Source of the DNA: Variovorax paradoxus
GTDB lineage: Bacteria > Pseudomonadota > Gammaproteobacteria > Burkholderiales > Burkholderiaceae_C
NCBI RefSeq assembly: GCF_022009635.1
Contig: NZ_CP091716.1
Coordinates: 2,991,001-3,055,000 of the forward strand
Direction of reading: 5' to 3'
DNA length: 64,000 bases
Shown piece by piece: positions 8,211 to 17,691 of this stretch. The notes beneath the pieces were generated by a model. It saw only the letters and a list, made by a program, of their open reading frames with translations, had not been told where the DNA came from and made no database searches. Numbering within the stretch: position 1 is the stretch's first letter; every line of letters starts with the position of its first letter. The translations under genes and the position numbers were made by a program.

Positions 8211-8332
8211 GAAGAGCTCCTGAATGAACACAATGGGACAAGGAATGTGTGTCCCTTACACTGCGCGGCCGTTCCATCGTGTGAGTGCCGCTTGACACCT
8301 CATCTAGGCGCAGCGGCAAGCGTTTCAAGACA

Positions 8333-9613
8333 ATGAATCCCCCCTTTAATTTGCGTCGCGAGACCTTGAAATTCGCGGCGCTGGCGCTATGCGCGAGGCC
8401 CTTCGCGGCGCTTGCGCAGACCTCGTCCGCACCCATCCGCCTGGCGCTGATCGAAAGCATGAGCGGCCCCTTCGCCAACACCGGCGAGGCCGTGTTCCGC
8501 AATCTGCTGTGGGCCGTGGAGCGCGTGAATGCGCGCGGCGGCGTCAAGCTGCCGGGCGGCGCGCGCATGCTGCAGCTCGACCGCTACGACAGCAAGGGAC
8601 AGAACGAAGAAGCGCTCTCCGCATTGCGTGCCGCAATGGACGACGGCGCGCGCATCGTGCTGCAGGGCAACTCGTCGGCCACGGCCGCGGCGCTCGTCGA
8701 TGCCATCGAAAAGAACAACGAGCGCGACGTGTCGCGGCGCGTGGTCTTCCTCAACTACGCGGCGGTCGATCCGGTGCTCACCAACGAGCGCTGCAGCTTC
8801 TGGCACTTCCGCTTCGACGCCCATGCCGACATGCGCATGGCCGCGCTGATGGATGTGGTGAAGGACGACGCGGCCCTCAAGCGCGTCTATCTGATCGGGC
8901 AGGACTACAGCTTCGGCCAGTCGGTGCTGCGCGAGGCGCGCCGGCAGCTCGGCGCGCAGCGGCCCGACGTGGAGATCGTCGGCGACGAACTGCATCCGAT
9001 GGGCAAGGTGAAAGACTTCGCGCCCTATGCCACCAAGATCATCGCGAGCGGCGCGCAGGCCGTGGTCACGGGCAACTGGGGCAATGACCTCACGCTGCTC
9101 GTGAAGGCGGCGCGCGAGGCCGGGTTCAACGGCACCTTCTATACCTTCTACGGCAATGCGCTTGGCGCGCCGGCCGCCATCGGCGATGCGGGCATCGGCC
9201 GCGTCGTCGCGGTCGCCGACTGGCTGCCCAACGTTCAGACGGCGCAGTCCGAGGCGTTCTACCGGGCCTTCCGCACGCGCTTTCCGAAGCCGGCCGAAGA
9301 CTATGTGCACATGCGACTGGCGCTGATGATCGAAGCGCTTGTACAGGCCGTCGAACGCGCAGGCAACCTCGACACTGTGCAGGTCGCGCGAGCGCTCGAG
9401 CAGGCCGACGTGAGCCTCTACGGCCAGCGCGGCCGCATGCGCGCGGCGGACCATCAGTTCCAGCAGCAACTGGTGGTCGGCGTGATGGACCGCAAGGGCA
9501 AGCCCGGCGTGCAGTTCGATGTCGAGGGGTCGGGCTACGGCTTTCGCGTGGTCAAGACCATTGCGCCCGAGCGCGCCGAACTGCCGACCTCGTGCAAGAT
9601 GAAGAGACCTTGA
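8333..9613 (+). CDS. ABC transporter substrate-binding protein, branched-chain amino acid/LivK type
   Basis: Periplasmic type I solute-binding protein of 426 residues. A signal peptide is visible at the N-terminus (LRRETLKFAALALCARPFAALAQ with cleavage likely after AQ). The mature part begins IRLALIESMSGPFANTGEA, the usual opening of LivK-type proteins, and has LIGQDYSFGQSVL and AVVTGNWGNDLTLL further on. No permease or ATPase genes adjoin it; the next gene is an aminotransferase, so the binding protein may work with a transporter elsewhere or act as a sensor. A TTGACA box lies at 8292-8297, 36 bases ahead of the start, but I see no convincing -10. The ligand is unknown. Confidence 0.88.
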   Translation: MNPPFNLRRETLKFAALALCARPFAALAQTSSAPIRLALIESMSGPFANTGEAVFRNLLWAVERVNARGGVKLPGGARMLQLDRYDSKGQNEEALSALRAAMDDGARIVLQGNSSATAAALVDAIEKNNERDVSRRVVFLNYAAVDPVLTNERCSFWHFRFDAHADMRMAALMDVVKDDAALKRVYLIGQDYSFGQSVLREARRQLGAQRPDVEIVGDELHPMGKVKDFAPYATKIIASGAQAVVTGNWGNDLTLLVKAAREAGFNGTFYTFYGNALGAPAAIGDAGIGRVVAVADWLPNVQTAQSEAFYRAFRTRFPKPAEDYVHMRLALMIEALVQAVERAGNLDTVQVARALEQADVSLYGQRGRMRAADHQFQQQLVVGVMDRKGKPGVQFDVEGSGYGFRVVKTIAPERAELPTSCKMKRP

Positions 9614-9649
9614 TCGATTGATGACAGACAGAGAACAGGACCAACAGAC

Positions 9650-10822
9650 ATGCGTGAAGCCATCCACAACCTCGAAGCGTCGAAGATCCGCGAAGTCGCC
9701 AACGCCGGCATGGGGCGCGACGACGTGCTGGCCTTCTGGTTCGGCGAAAGCGACGAAGTCACGCCCGAGGTGATCCGCCAAGCCGCCATCGAATCGCTGC
9801 AGCGCGGCGAAACTTTCTACGCCCACAACCTCGGCCTGCCGGAGCTGCGCGAAGCCATCGCGCGCTACACCAGCGGGCTGCATCCGGCGGTCGATGCATC
9901 GCGCATCGCCGTAACCTCGGGCGGCGTGAGTGCGCTGATGCTGGCCGTTCAGGCGCTGGTCGATGCGGGCGACGAAGTGGTCGCCGTCACGCCTGTGTGG
10001 CCCAACCTCACGGCGCAGCCCGCGATCATGGGCGCGCGGGTGCGCACCGTGCCGCTGGTGCCGGTGAACGGGCAGTGGACGCTCGACCTGCCCGCGCTGC
10101 GCGCCGCGGTCACTTCGCAGACGAAGCTGCTGATCGTCAACGCGCCCAACAACCCGACGGGCTGGACCATGACGCGCGACGAGCAGCAAGCCGTGCTCGA
10201 CCATTGCCGCCAGACCGGCACCTGGATCCTGGCCGACGAGGTGTACGAGCGGCTGTACTACGAGCCGACGCCCAACGGCTGCGCGCCGAGCTTCCTCGAC
10301 ATCTCGAAGCCCGACGACCGGCTGGTCGTGACGCACAGCTTTTCGAAGAGCTTCCTCATGACGGGCTGGCGCCTCGGCTGGCTGGTGCTGCCGCCGTCGA
10401 TGGTGGACGGCATCGGCAAGCTGATCGAATTCAATACCTCTTGTGCCAGCGTGTTCACGCAGCGTGCGGCCATCGCGGCCATCGAGCACACGTCCGAGAT
10501 CACGCCGCGTGTGGTGGCGCACCTGAAGTCGTGCCGCGACACGCTGGTGCCGCTGCTGGCGGCGGTGCCGGGCGTGCAGGTGGCGCCGGCCAAGGGCGGC
10601 ATGTACGCCTTCTTCCGGCTCGAGGGCTTCGGCGATTCGCTCGAAGTGGCCAAGCGGCTGGTGGCCGAGGCGGGCCTGGGTCTCGCGCCGGGCAACGCCT
10701 TCGCCCCCGAAGCTCAAGGCTGGCTGCGCTGGTGCTTTGCCTCCAAAGACCCGCAGCGGCTGGTGAAGGGCGTCGAGCGGCTGCGCAGCTGGCTTGAGCA
10801 GCAGCAACCCGGCAAGGGCTGA
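9650..10822 (+). CDS. Pyridoxal-phosphate aminotransferase, class I/II
   Basis: Fold-type I aminotransferase of 390 residues. Landmarks: TSGGVSALMLA for the phosphate-binding region (residues 89-99), VNAPNNPTGW (163-172), ADEVY with the pyridine-N-binding Asp (195-199), and the Schiff-base Lys233 in HSFSKSFLMTGWRLGW. The opening DDVLAFWFGESD is typical of a subgroup acting on aromatic or branched amino acids, but the substrate is not predictable. It lies 36 bases after the LivK-type binding protein on the same strand, so the two may be co-transcribed and act on the same amino acid or amine; that is inference. Confidence 0.88.
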   Translation: MREAIHNLEASKIREVANAGMGRDDVLAFWFGESDEVTPEVIRQAAIESLQRGETFYAHNLGLPELREAIARYTSGLHPAVDASRIAVTSGGVSALMLAVQALVDAGDEVVAVTPVWPNLTAQPAIMGARVRTVPLVPVNGQWTLDLPALRAAVTSQTKLLIVNAPNNPTGWTMTRDEQQAVLDHCRQTGTWILADEVYERLYYEPTPNGCAPSFLDISKPDDRLVVTHSFSKSFLMTGWRLGWLVLPPSMVDGIGKLIEFNTSCASVFTQRAAIAAIEHTSEITPRVVAHLKSCRDTLVPLLAAVPGVQVAPAKGGMYAFFRLEGFGDSLEVAKRLVAEAGLGLAPGNAFAPEAQGWLRWCFASKDPQRLVKGVERLRSWLEQQQPGKG

Positions 10823-10900
10823 GCCGGCTGCAATTTCGTTCAATACGCGGCGCGCGCCGGCCGCGAAGCTGGGCCTTTTCTCGAAAGCGAAAGGTCTGGC

Positions 10901-11836
10901 ATGTCGGAACGGTCGAAGGGCATGGCGCTGTGCGCGCTGGCGATGGTCACGGTGGGCAGCACGGTGGTGGCGAGCAAGGTCATCGCGGGCGGGCTGCCGC
11001 CTTTCACCGCGACCGCGCTGCGGTTCGCGATGGCGCTGCCGGTGTTCCTGTTGCTGCTGCGGCTGACCCGCACGCCGTGGCCGAGGCCCGATCGGCGCGA
11101 CATGGCGCTGCTGCTGAGCCAGGCGGGGCTGGGCAGCGTCGGCTACACGGTGCTGCTGATCATGGGCGTGCGCTGGGCGCCGGCGGCCAGCGCGGGTGTT
11201 GTCGCGGGCACCTTGCCGGCGGTGGCCGCGCTGGTGGCGGTGATCGCGCTGCGCGAGCGGCCGGGGCGCTACCTGGTGGGCAGCATCGTGTTGGCGACCG
11301 CGGGGGTGCTGGCGATCAGCTGGCCCGGAGCAGGGGCTGCTTCGGCGGGGGACTCGAAATCCCCTGCGGCGTTGCTGGGCAATCTGCTGGTCCTGGGCGC
11401 GGTCGTCTGCGAGGCGATGTTCATCCTGCTCAACAAGCGCCTGCGGGTTCCGGTGCGCCCGCTGGCGTTGTCGACGCTCATGGCCGCCTTCGGGCTGCTG
11501 CTGTCGCTGGTTCCGGCGCTGCTTGAGCGGGCCTGGGAGCGTCCCTTGCCGATGGCGGCGCTGGCCGGTGTCGCGTACTACGCGCTGGTGCCCACGGTGC
11601 TGGGCTTCGTCCTGTGGTTTGCCGGATCGTCCCGGCTGCGCGGGGCCGAGGCGGCGCTATTCACGGCCATCCTGCCGGTCTCGGCGTTGGCCCTGGCGGC
11701 GCTCTGGCTGGGCGAAAGCATCAGCCTGGCCCAGATCGCCGGGGCCGCCTGCGTGCTGGGCGCGGTGGGGCTGGCTTCCCTCGATGGGAGGGGTTCCAGG
11801 GGGCATGAAAGCCCGCTGAAAGTCGCCGAGCTATAA
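10901..11836 (+). CDS. DMT superfamily exporter (EamA domains)
   Basis: Inner-membrane protein of 311 residues with about ten hydrophobic segments arranged as two EamA repeats (the first begins [34 protein letters not shown], the second [24 protein letters not shown]). Family members export amino acids or metabolites. A 78-base gap with short GC-rich inverted repeats separates it from the aminotransferase. The last codons and the stop contain TATAAT, which may serve as the -10 box for rpsO. The substrate is unknown. Confidence 0.85.
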   Translation: MSERSKGMALCALAMVTVGSTVVASKVIAGGLPPFTATALRFAMALPVFLLLLRLTRTPWPRPDRRDMALLLSQAGLGSVGYTVLLIMGVRWAPAASAGVVAGTLPAVAALVAVIALRERPGRYLVGSIVLATAGVLAISWPGAGAASAGDSKSPAALLGNLLVLGAVVCEAMFILLNKRLRVPVRPLALSTLMAAFGLLLSLVPALLERAWERPLPMAALAGVAYYALVPTVLGFVLWFAGSSRLRGAEAALFTAILPVSALALAALWLGESISLAQIAGAACVLGAVGLASLDGRGSRGHESPLKVAEL

Positions 11837-11837
11837 T
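11832..11837 (+). promoter_or_regulatory. Candidate -10 box (TATAAT) for rpsO
   Basis: A perfect TATAAT overlaps the TAA stop of the upstream exporter gene and lies 88 bases before the rpsO start. No good -35 hexamer stands 16-18 bases upstream, so support is limited to the -10 and the position. Confidence 0.4.
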
Positions 11838-11924
11838 CCCGAGGCTTTGCATGCCGCAAGGCGCACGGCGAGGGCAGTTCCAGTCCCCACCGCAAGTCAA
11901 ACATCCAGGAACAAGGAAATCATC

Positions 11925-12191
11925 ATGATCGCAGCCTCCATCAAGGCCGAAGTCGTCAAAGACAACGCCCGCGCCGCCAACGACACTGGCAGCCCAGAAG
12001 TGCAAGTCGCACTGCTGACCGCCCGCATCAACGAGCTCACCCCCCACTTCAAGACGCACGCCAAGGACCACCATGGTCGTCGCGGCCTGCTGCGCATGGT
12101 GAGCCGCCGCCGCAAGCTCCTGGACTACCTCAAGTCCAAGGACGCCGACCGTTACACCGCGCTGATCGCCAAGCTGGGTCTGCGCAAGTAA
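11925..12191 (+). CDS. rpsO: 30S ribosomal protein S15
   Basis: The 88-residue protein matches S15 in full length: [23 protein letters not shown], the [19 protein letters not shown] [25 protein letters not shown] segment that contacts 16S rRNA, and a C-terminal [10 protein letters not shown]. It binds 16S rRNA early in assembly of the small subunit. AAGGA precedes the ATG. A strong terminator follows at 12205-12245, then pnp, the conserved rpsO-pnp pairing of many bacteria. In E. coli S15 represses its own translation; no matching pseudoknot was checked here. Confidence 0.98.
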   Translation: MIAASIKAEVVKDNARAANDTGSPEVQVALLTARINELTPHFKTHAKDHHGRRGLLRMVSRRRKLLDYLKSKDADRYTALIAKLGLRK

Positions 12192-12204
12192 ACCGAATCG
12201 CATG

Positions 12205-12245
12205 AAAAAACGCCTGGGTTAGTCCGCTAGCTCAGGCGTTTTTTA
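12205..12245 (+). terminator. Terminator after rpsO
   Basis: AAAACGCCTG and CAGGCGTTTT form a ten-base stem with a 16-base loop, followed by TTTTTT. The A run before the stem makes it potentially bidirectional. It lies 13 bases after the rpsO stop and before pnp, so pnp should get transcripts by read-through or from its own promoter. Confidence 0.9.
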
Positions 12246-12290
12246 CTTCGCGATCCACTTTCGGAGTGCCCAAACAGAGCGAAGCTGTGT

Positions 12291-12326
12291 CATTCCAATG
12301 AAGTTCGCCCGAGCTTCGCTGGAATG
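12291..12326 (+). promoter_or_regulatory. Long hairpin in the pnp leader
   Basis: CATTCCAATGAAG (12291-12303) pairs with CTTCGCTGGAATG (12314-12326) over 13 positions with one mismatch and one G-U, around a ten-base loop. It lies 70 bases ahead of the pnp start. In E. coli an RNase III-cut leader hairpin mediates PNPase autoregulation; a similar role here is inference. Confidence 0.5.
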
Positions 12327-12395
12327 GCATCGTGTTCTGAGAAGCCTCCGCCCCTTGCGGGCCCTGTGTGGCCTGCTACTAAAACAGGAGCAAAA

Positions 12396-14729
12396 ATGAG
12401 CCTCTTCAACAAAGTCACCAAGTCGTTCCAATGGGGCGACAAGACCGTCGTCATGGAAACGGGTGAAATCGCCCGCCAAGCCAGCGGCGCCGTGCTCGTC
12501 GACATCGACGGCACCGTGATCCTGGCGACCGTGGTCGCTTCCAAGTCGGCCAAGCCCGGCCAGGACTTCTTCCCGCTGACCGTCGACTACATCGAGAAGA
12601 CCTATGCCGCCGGCAAGATCCCCGGCAGCTTCTTCAAGCGCGAAGCCAAGCCCAGCGAACACGAAACGCTGACCAGCCGCCTGATCGACCGCCCGATCCG
12701 CCCGCTGTTCCCCGAAGGCTTCCTGAACGAAGTCCACGTGGTCATCCACACGGTCTCGCTCAACCCCGAAGTCGACGCCGACATCGCCGCCATGATCGGC
12801 GTGAGCGCCGCGCTCTCGATCTCCGGCGTGCCGTTCAACGGCCCGATCGGTGCCGCCCGCGTGGGCTACATCAACGGCCAGTACGTGCTGAATCCGGGCC
12901 AGACCGCCCGCAAGGATTCGCAGATGGACCTCGTCGTTGCCGGCACGCAAGCCGCGGTGCTGATGGTCGAATCCGAAGCCCTGCAACTCAGCGAAGAAAT
13001 CATGCTGGGCGGCGTGGTGTTCGGCCATGAGCAAGCCAACATCGCCATCAACGCGATCCATGAACTCGTGCGCGACGCCGGCAAGCCGGTGTGGGACTGG
13101 AAGGCCCCCGCCGAAGACGAAGCCTTCGTCGCCAAGGTCAAGGGCCTGGCCGAGGAAAAGCTGCGCGCCGTCTACCAGATCCGCAGCAAGCAAGCGCGTA
13201 CGCAAGCCCTGCGCGAGGCCAACGCCAGCGTGCTCGAGGCACTGAAGGCCGAAGGCGCCGAATTCGACTCCGGCAAGGTCAGCGACCTGCTGTTCGCCAT
13301 CGAATCGAAGATCGTGCGCAGCCAGATCCTGTCGGGCGAGCCCCGCATCGACGGCCGCGACACCCGCACCGTGCGCCCCATCGAAATCCGCAACTCGGTG
13401 CTGCCCCGCACCCACGGCTCGGCCCTGTTCACGCGCGGTGAAACGCAGGCGCTGGTCATCACCACGCTCGGTACCGAACGCGACGCGCAGCGCATCGACG
13501 CGCTGGCCGGCGAGTACGAAGACCGCTTCCTGTTCCACTACAACATGCCTCCCTTCGCCACCGGTGAAGTGGGCCGCATGGGCTCGACCAAGCGCCGCGA
13601 AATCGGCCACGGCCGCCTGGCCAAGCGCGCGCTCGTCGCCGTGCTGCCGAACAAGGAAGAGTTCCCGTACACGGTGCGCGTGGTCTCGGAAATCACCGAG
13701 TCGAACGGCTCCTCGTCGATGGCTTCGGTCTGCGGCGGCTGCCTGTCGATGATGGACGCCGGCGTGCCCATGAAGGCGCACGTGGCCGGTATCGCCATGG
13801 GCCTGATCAAGGAAGACAACCGCTTCGCGGTGCTGACCGACATCCTGGGCGACGAAGATCACCTGGGCGACATGGACTTCAAGGTTGCGGGTACCACCAA
13901 CGGCATCACCGCCCTGCAGATGGACATCAAGATCCAGGGCATTACCAAGGAAATCATGCAGGTCGCACTGGCGCAAGCCAAGGAAGCGCGCATGCACATC
14001 CTGGGCAAGATGCAGGAAGCCATGGGCGAGGCCAAGGCCGAAGTCTCCAGCTTCGCTCCGCGCCTGACCACGCTGAAGATCAACCCCGAGAAGATCCGCG
14101 ACGTGATCGGCAAGGGCGGCTCGGTCATCCGCGGCCTGCAGGAAGAAACCGGCACGACGATCAACATCGACGAAGACGGCACCATCACCATCGCCTCGAC
14201 CGATCCGGAAAAGGCCGAGCTGGCCAAGAAGCGCATCGAGCAGATCACGGCCGAAGTGGAAATCGGCAAGGTCTACGAAGGCCCGGTCACCAAGATCCTG
14301 GACTTCGGCGCGCTCATCAACCTGCTGCCCGGCAAGGACGGCCTGCTGCACATCAGCCAGATCGCGCACGAGCGCGTCGAGAAGGTGACCGACTATCTGA
14401 GCGAAGGCCAGATCGTGAAGGTCAAGGTTCTCGAAACCGACGAAAAGGGCCGCGTCAAGCTGTCCATGAAGGCCCTGACCGAGCGTCCGGCCGGCATGGA
14501 ATTCAGCGAGCGGCCGCCGCGCGAAGACCGTGGCGATCGCGGTGACCGTGGCGGCGAGCGCCGCGAGCGTTCGGACCGTGGTGATCGCGGCGACCGTGGC
14601 GACCGCGGTGGTGATCGTGGCGAGCGCGCACCGCGCTTCAACGACCAGCAACAGCAACCGCGCAACGAGCAGCCGCAGGCTCCGGCCGGCGAGCAGCAAC
14701 AGCAAGCCCCGCGCGAGCCTCAGGAGTAA
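12396..14729 (+). CDS. pnp: Polyribonucleotide nucleotidyltransferase (PNPase)
   Basis: 3'-to-5' phosphorolytic exoribonuclease of mRNA decay, a trimer that also joins the RNE degradosome in many species. The 777-residue protein has two RNase PH domains, a KH domain ([27 protein letters not shown]) and an S1 domain ([33 protein letters not shown]). Start 12396 has ACAGGAG six bases upstream. The C-terminal 80 or so residues are an Arg-Gly-Asp-rich tail (five RGD and two RGG units) followed by Gln-rich stretches; E. coli PNPase lacks such a tail. A terminator follows at 14739-14771. Confidence 0.98.
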   Translation: MSLFNKVTKSFQWGDKTVVMETGEIARQASGAVLVDIDGTVILATVVASKSAKPGQDFFPLTVDYIEKTYAAGKIPGSFFKREAKPSEHETLTSRLIDRPIRPLFPEGFLNEVHVVIHTVSLNPEVDADIAAMIGVSAALSISGVPFNGPIGAARVGYINGQYVLNPGQTARKDSQMDLVVAGTQAAVLMVESEALQLSEEIMLGGVVFGHEQANIAINAIHELVRDAGKPVWDWKAPAEDEAFVAKVKGLAEEKLRAVYQIRSKQARTQALREANASVLEALKAEGAEFDSGKVSDLLFAIESKIVRSQILSGEPRIDGRDTRTVRPIEIRNSVLPRTHGSALFTRGETQALVITTLGTERDAQRIDALAGEYEDRFLFHYNMPPFATGEVGRMGSTKRREIGHGRLAKRALVAVLPNKEEFPYTVRVVSEITESNGSSSMASVCGGCLSMMDAGVPMKAHVAGIAMGLIKEDNRFAVLTDILGDEDHLGDMDFKVAGTTNGITALQMDIKIQGITKEIMQVALAQAKEARMHILGKMQEAMGEAKAEVSSFAPRLTTLKINPEKIRDVIGKGGSVIRGLQEETGTTINIDEDGTITIASTDPEKAELAKKRIEQITAEVEIGKVYEGPVTKILDFGALINLLPGKDGLLHISQIAHERVEKVTDYLSEGQIVKVKVLETDEKGRVKLSMKALTERPAGMEFSERPPREDRGDRGDRGGERRERSDRGDRGDRGDRGGDRGERAPRFNDQQQQPRNEQPQAPAGEQQQQAPREPQE

Positions 14730-14738
14730 GAAGGGCGC

Positions 14739-14771
14739 AACGGCGGTCTCGTGCCGCCGTTGTCATCTTTT
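14739..14771 (+). terminator. Terminator after pnp
   Basis: AACGGCGG and CCGCCGTT form an eight-base stem with loop TCTCGTG, followed a few bases later by TCTTTT. It lies ten bases after the pnp stop and before the quinone oxidoreductase gene. Confidence 0.75.
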
Positions 14772-14818
14772 GAAAAGCAAGCTTCGCCCCATCTGCGGGC
14801 GCAGGAGGCCGAAAGACC

Positions 14819-15817
14819 ATGAAAGCCATTGAAATCACTTCGTTCGGCGCCCCCGAGGTGCTGCGCGTCGCGCAGCGTCCCGACCCGGTCGCCGGTGCGG
14901 GCGAGCTGCTGATCCGCGTTGCGGCAAGTGGTGTCAATCGCCCCGACGTGCTGCAGCGGATGGGCAACTATCCGGTGCCGCCGGGCGCATCCGATCTGCC
15001 GGGCCTCGAAGTGGCCGGCGAGATCGTCTCGGGCGACGCCGCGGCCTTGGCCGAGGCGGGCTTCAAGATCGGCGACCGCGTCTGCGCGCTGATTGCAGGC
15101 GGTGGCTATGCGCAGCTGTGCGTGGCGCCCGTCGTGCAATGCCTGCCCGTGCCCAAGGGCTGGAGCGATGTCGAGGCGGCTTCGCTGCCGGAGACTTTCT
15201 TCACCGTGTGGAGCAACGTGTTCGAGCGCGGCCGCCTGCAAAAGGGCGAAACGCTGCTGATCCAGGGCGGCTCGAGCGGCATCGGCGTGACGGCGATCCA
15301 GATCGCCAAGGCGCTCGGCGCGATCGTGATCGTCACGGCCGGCAGCGACGACAAGTGCGAAGCCTGCAAGAAGCTGGGCGCTGACTATGCCATCAACTAC
15401 CGCACGAGCGATTTCGTCGAAGAGGCGAAGAAGCTCACGGGAGGGAAGGGCGTGGACGTGGTGCTCGACATGGTCGCGGGCGACTACGTGGCGCGCGAGA
15501 TCGAGTGCCTGGCCGAAGACGGCCGGCTCGTGATCATCGCGGTGCAGGGCGGCGTGAAGAGCCAGATCAATGCCGGCCTCGTGCTGCGCAGGCGGCTCAC
15601 GATCACCGGCTCGACGCTGCGTCCGCGTCCGGTGGCGTTCAAGGGCGCCATTGCCAAGGCGCTGCGCGACAAGGTCTGGCCGCTGCTCGAGAGCGGTGCG
15701 ATCAAGCCCGTGATCCACAGCACTTTTGCGGCAGCGGGTGAACCGAGCGGCGCGGCCCAGGCTCACACGCTGATGGAATCGAACCAGCACATCGGCAAGA
15801 TCGTGCTGACATGGTGA
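14819..15817 (+). CDS. NAD(P)H quinone oxidoreductase, PIG3/QOR family (zinc-independent MDR)
   Basis: Medium-chain dehydrogenase/reductase of 332 residues that lacks the catalytic zinc ligands of alcohol dehydrogenases. It has the GroES-like N-terminal fold ([34 protein letters not shown], a PIG3-type opening) and a Rossmann fold with [22 protein letters not shown] for NADPH binding. Probable role: one-electron reduction of quinones or reactive carbonyls in the cytoplasm. GCAGGAGG stands ahead of the start. It sits 13 bases before tpiA and may share its transcript, a pairing also common in related genomes by my recollection. Confidence 0.92.
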   Translation: MKAIEITSFGAPEVLRVAQRPDPVAGAGELLIRVAASGVNRPDVLQRMGNYPVPPGASDLPGLEVAGEIVSGDAAALAEAGFKIGDRVCALIAGGGYAQLCVAPVVQCLPVPKGWSDVEAASLPETFFTVWSNVFERGRLQKGETLLIQGGSSGIGVTAIQIAKALGAIVIVTAGSDDKCEACKKLGADYAINYRTSDFVEEAKKLTGGKGVDVVLDMVAGDYVAREIECLAEDGRLVIIAVQGGVKSQINAGLVLRRRLTITGSTLRPRPVAFKGAIAKALRDKVWPLLESGAIKPVIHSTFAAAGEPSGAAQAHTLMESNQHIGKIVLTW

Positions 15818-15830
15818 CGAGAAGAACGCG

Positions 15831-16595
15831 ATGACAACCAAGAAGAAGCTGATCGCCGGCAACTGGAAGATGAATGGCAGCCTGGCTGCCAACGAAGCGC
15901 TCGTGAAGGCGCTGCAGCAAGGCCTGGCCGCAAGCCCGGCCGCGTGCGACGTGGCGCTGTGCGCGCCCGCACCGTACTTTGCGCAACTGCAGTCGCTGCT
16001 GGCGGGCTCGCCTGCTCTGGCGTTGGGTGCGCAGGACATTTCGGCGCATCCGCAAGGTGCGTTCACCGGCGAGCAATCGGCGGCGATGCTGAAGGACTTC
16101 GGCGTGCGCTACGCGATCGTCGGTCACTCGGAGCGTCGCCAGTATCACGGCGAAACCGATGAAGTCGTGGCGGCAAAAACCGCTGCTGCATTGGCCAACG
16201 GCATCACGCCGATCGTCTGCGTCGGCGAAACGCTGGCACAGCGCGAAGCAGGGCAGACCGAAGAAGTCGTCAAGCGCCAGTTGGCTGCAGTCATTCATGT
16301 GAACGGTCATTGCATCAGCGAGATCGTCGTGGCCTATGAGCCTGTCTGGGCCATCGGCACGGGCAAGACGGCCACGCCGGAGCAGGCGCAGGCAGTGCAT
16401 GCGGTGTTGCGCGCGCAGTTGCACCATGCGGCGAGCGAGCACGCGGCGACCATCAAGATCCTCTACGGCGGCAGCATGAACGCGGCGAATGCCGCGGAGC
16501 TGCTGTCACAGGCCGACATCGACGGCGGCCTCATCGGCGGCGCGTCGCTCAAGGCGCCCGACTTTTTGCAGATCATCTCTGCCGCTGCACGCTGA
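15831..16595 (+). CDS. tpiA: Triosephosphate isomerase
   Basis: Glycolytic and gluconeogenic enzyme that interconverts dihydroxyacetone phosphate and glyceraldehyde 3-phosphate. The 254-residue protein has all catalytic residues: Lys13 in GNWKMNG, His99 in VGHSERR and Glu170 in the [11 protein letters not shown] motif, whose second half is the flexible active-site loop. [10 protein letters not shown] near the C-terminus binds the phosphate. Length is normal. It is followed 39 bases later by secG. Confidence 0.98.
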   Translation: MTTKKKLIAGNWKMNGSLAANEALVKALQQGLAASPAACDVALCAPAPYFAQLQSLLAGSPALALGAQDISAHPQGAFTGEQSAAMLKDFGVRYAIVGHSERRQYHGETDEVVAAKTAAALANGITPIVCVGETLAQREAGQTEEVVKRQLAAVIHVNGHCISEIVVAYEPVWAIGTGKTATPEQAQAVHAVLRAQLHHAASEHAATIKILYGGSMNAANAAELLSQADIDGGLIGGASLKAPDFLQIISAAAR

Positions 16596-16634
16596 ATGCG
16601 GGCAACGGCGGCAATCAATTAGGAGTAAGAACGA

Positions 16635-17045
16635 ATGAACGTGGTCCTCAACCTTCTGGTCGGCGTGCAGATGCTGGCAGCCCTTGTGATGATCGGCCTG
16701 ATCCTGATCCAGCACGGCAAGGGTGCCGACATGGGCGCTGCTTTCGGCAGCGGCAGTGCCGGCAGCCTGTTCGGTGCCAGTGGCAGCGCCAACTTCCTGT
16801 CGCGCACCACGGCGGTGCTTGCCGCGGTGTTCTTCGCATGCACGCTGCTGCTGGCTTATTTCAGCCATGCACGTCCTGCTGGCGGTGGCAGCCTGCTCGA
16901 GCGCGCTGCTGTCGGCGCACCTGCGGCACCGGCTGCGCCTGCTGCTCCCGCGGCCGGCGAAATCCCTGGTGCAGCGGCTCCTGCAGCCCCTGCATCGGCT
17001 CCTGCCGCGCCCGCTCCGGCGCCGGGCCAGATTCCCAGCAAGTAA
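16635..17045 (+). CDS. secG: Preprotein translocase subunit SecG
   Basis: Small inner-membrane subunit of the SecYEG channel that assists protein export. The 136-residue protein has two membrane segments (LLVGVQMLAALVMIGLILIQ and TAVLAAVFFACTLLLAYF) flanking the conserved cytoplasmic loop QHGKGADMGAAFGSGSAGSLFGASGSANFLSR. After the second segment comes a 50-residue Ala/Pro tail, longer than in E. coli (110 residues in total), with no evident function. AGGAG precedes the start. A terminator-like hairpin and tRNA-Leu follow. Confidence 0.96.
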   Translation: MNVVLNLLVGVQMLAALVMIGLILIQHGKGADMGAAFGSGSAGSLFGASGSANFLSRTTAVLAAVFFACTLLLAYFSHARPAGGGSLLERAAVGAPAAPAAPAAPAAGEIPGAAAPAAPASAPAAPAPAPGQIPSK

Positions 17046-17059
17046 TCAACTCGTTTTCA

Positions 17060-17090
17060 TGAGCTGTCAGTGAAAAACGGCTCATTTTCA
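17060..17090 (+). terminator. Terminator-like hairpin after secG
   Basis: ATGAGCTGT pairs with ACGGCTCAT (nine positions, one G-U) around an A-rich loop, followed by TTTTC. It lies 15 bases past the secG stop and ahead of tRNA-Leu. Confidence 0.6.
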
Positions 17091-17164
17091 GGGTAAACTC
17101 TAAATCTGTTCGGAAAGCCAAATACCTGTTGCAGGTACCTCATGCCATCCGAACAGTAAAAACC

Positions 17165-17249
17165 GCGGTCGTGGTGAAATTGGTAGACACGCTATCTTGA
17201 GGGGGTAGTGGCGAAAGCTGTGCGAGTTCGAGTCTCGCCGACCGCACCA
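17165..17249 (+). tRNA. tRNA-Leu (anticodon GAG)
   Basis: Acceptor arms GCGGTCG (17165-17171) and CGACCGC (17239-17245) pair fully; discriminator A and an encoded CCA end follow at 17246-17249. The anticodon stem CTATC/GGTAG encloses loop TTGAGGG, giving GAG, which reads the Leu codons CUC and CUU. A long variable arm (TGGCGAAAGCTGTG region) is present as expected for the leucine class, and the T arm contains GTTCGAGTC. It lies between secG and nuoA, the usual place in Burkholderiales by my knowledge. Confidence 0.97.
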
Positions 17250-17316
17250 AATCTCATCGGCAGAAAACCTCATCCAGAGGTTCTTCTTGCCGGTGGCAAG
17301 CGGTGAAAAACTCTCG

Positions 17317-17676
17317 ATGAATCTCGACTCCTACCTCCCCGTCCTTTTGTTCATTTTGGTCGGAGTCGGCGTAGGCGTCGCCCCTCAGGTCATCGGATAC
17401 ATTCTCGGCCCCAATCGGCCCGACGCCGCAAAGAACGCTCCCTACGAGTGTGGCTTTGAAGCCTTCGAGGATGCGCGCATGAAATTCGACGTGCGCTATT
17501 ACCTCGTCGCCATTCTCTTCATCCTGTTCGATCTCGAAATTGCCTTTCTCTTTCCGTGGGCCATTGCGCTCAAGGAGATCGGTGCTGTCGGCTTCTGGGC
17601 CATGATGATCTTTCTCGCCATCCTCGTCGTGGGCTTCGCCTACGAGTGGAAAAAAGGCGCGCTCGACTGGGAATGA
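17317..17676 (+). CDS. nuoA: NADH-quinone oxidoreductase subunit A
   Basis: Membrane subunit of complex I, 119 residues with three hydrophobic segments and the conserved [39 protein letters not shown] stretch, which includes the loop Cys and the acidic membrane residues. Start 17317 is chosen because homologues begin with MNLD; the frame is open further upstream to near the tRNA. It opens a fourteen-gene operon that continues to nuoN. Confidence 0.97.
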   Translation: MNLDSYLPVLLFILVGVGVGVAPQVIGYILGPNRPDAAKNAPYECGFEAFEDARMKFDVRYYLVAILFILFDLEIAFLFPWAIALKEIGAVGFWAMMIFLAILVVGFAYEWKKGALDWE

Positions 17677-17691
17677 CAAGGAAGCTACACA

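Noticed and set aside
14500..14660. RGD units in PNPase as integrin-binding motifs
   Set aside because: PNPase is cytoplasmic and the units form a low-complexity tandem array; an RNA-binding tail is more plausible.
12243..14705. Minus-strand open frame of about 820 codons opposite pnp
   Set aside because: Shadow of pnp; low-complexity composition and no ribosome site. The plus strand encodes a full PNPase.
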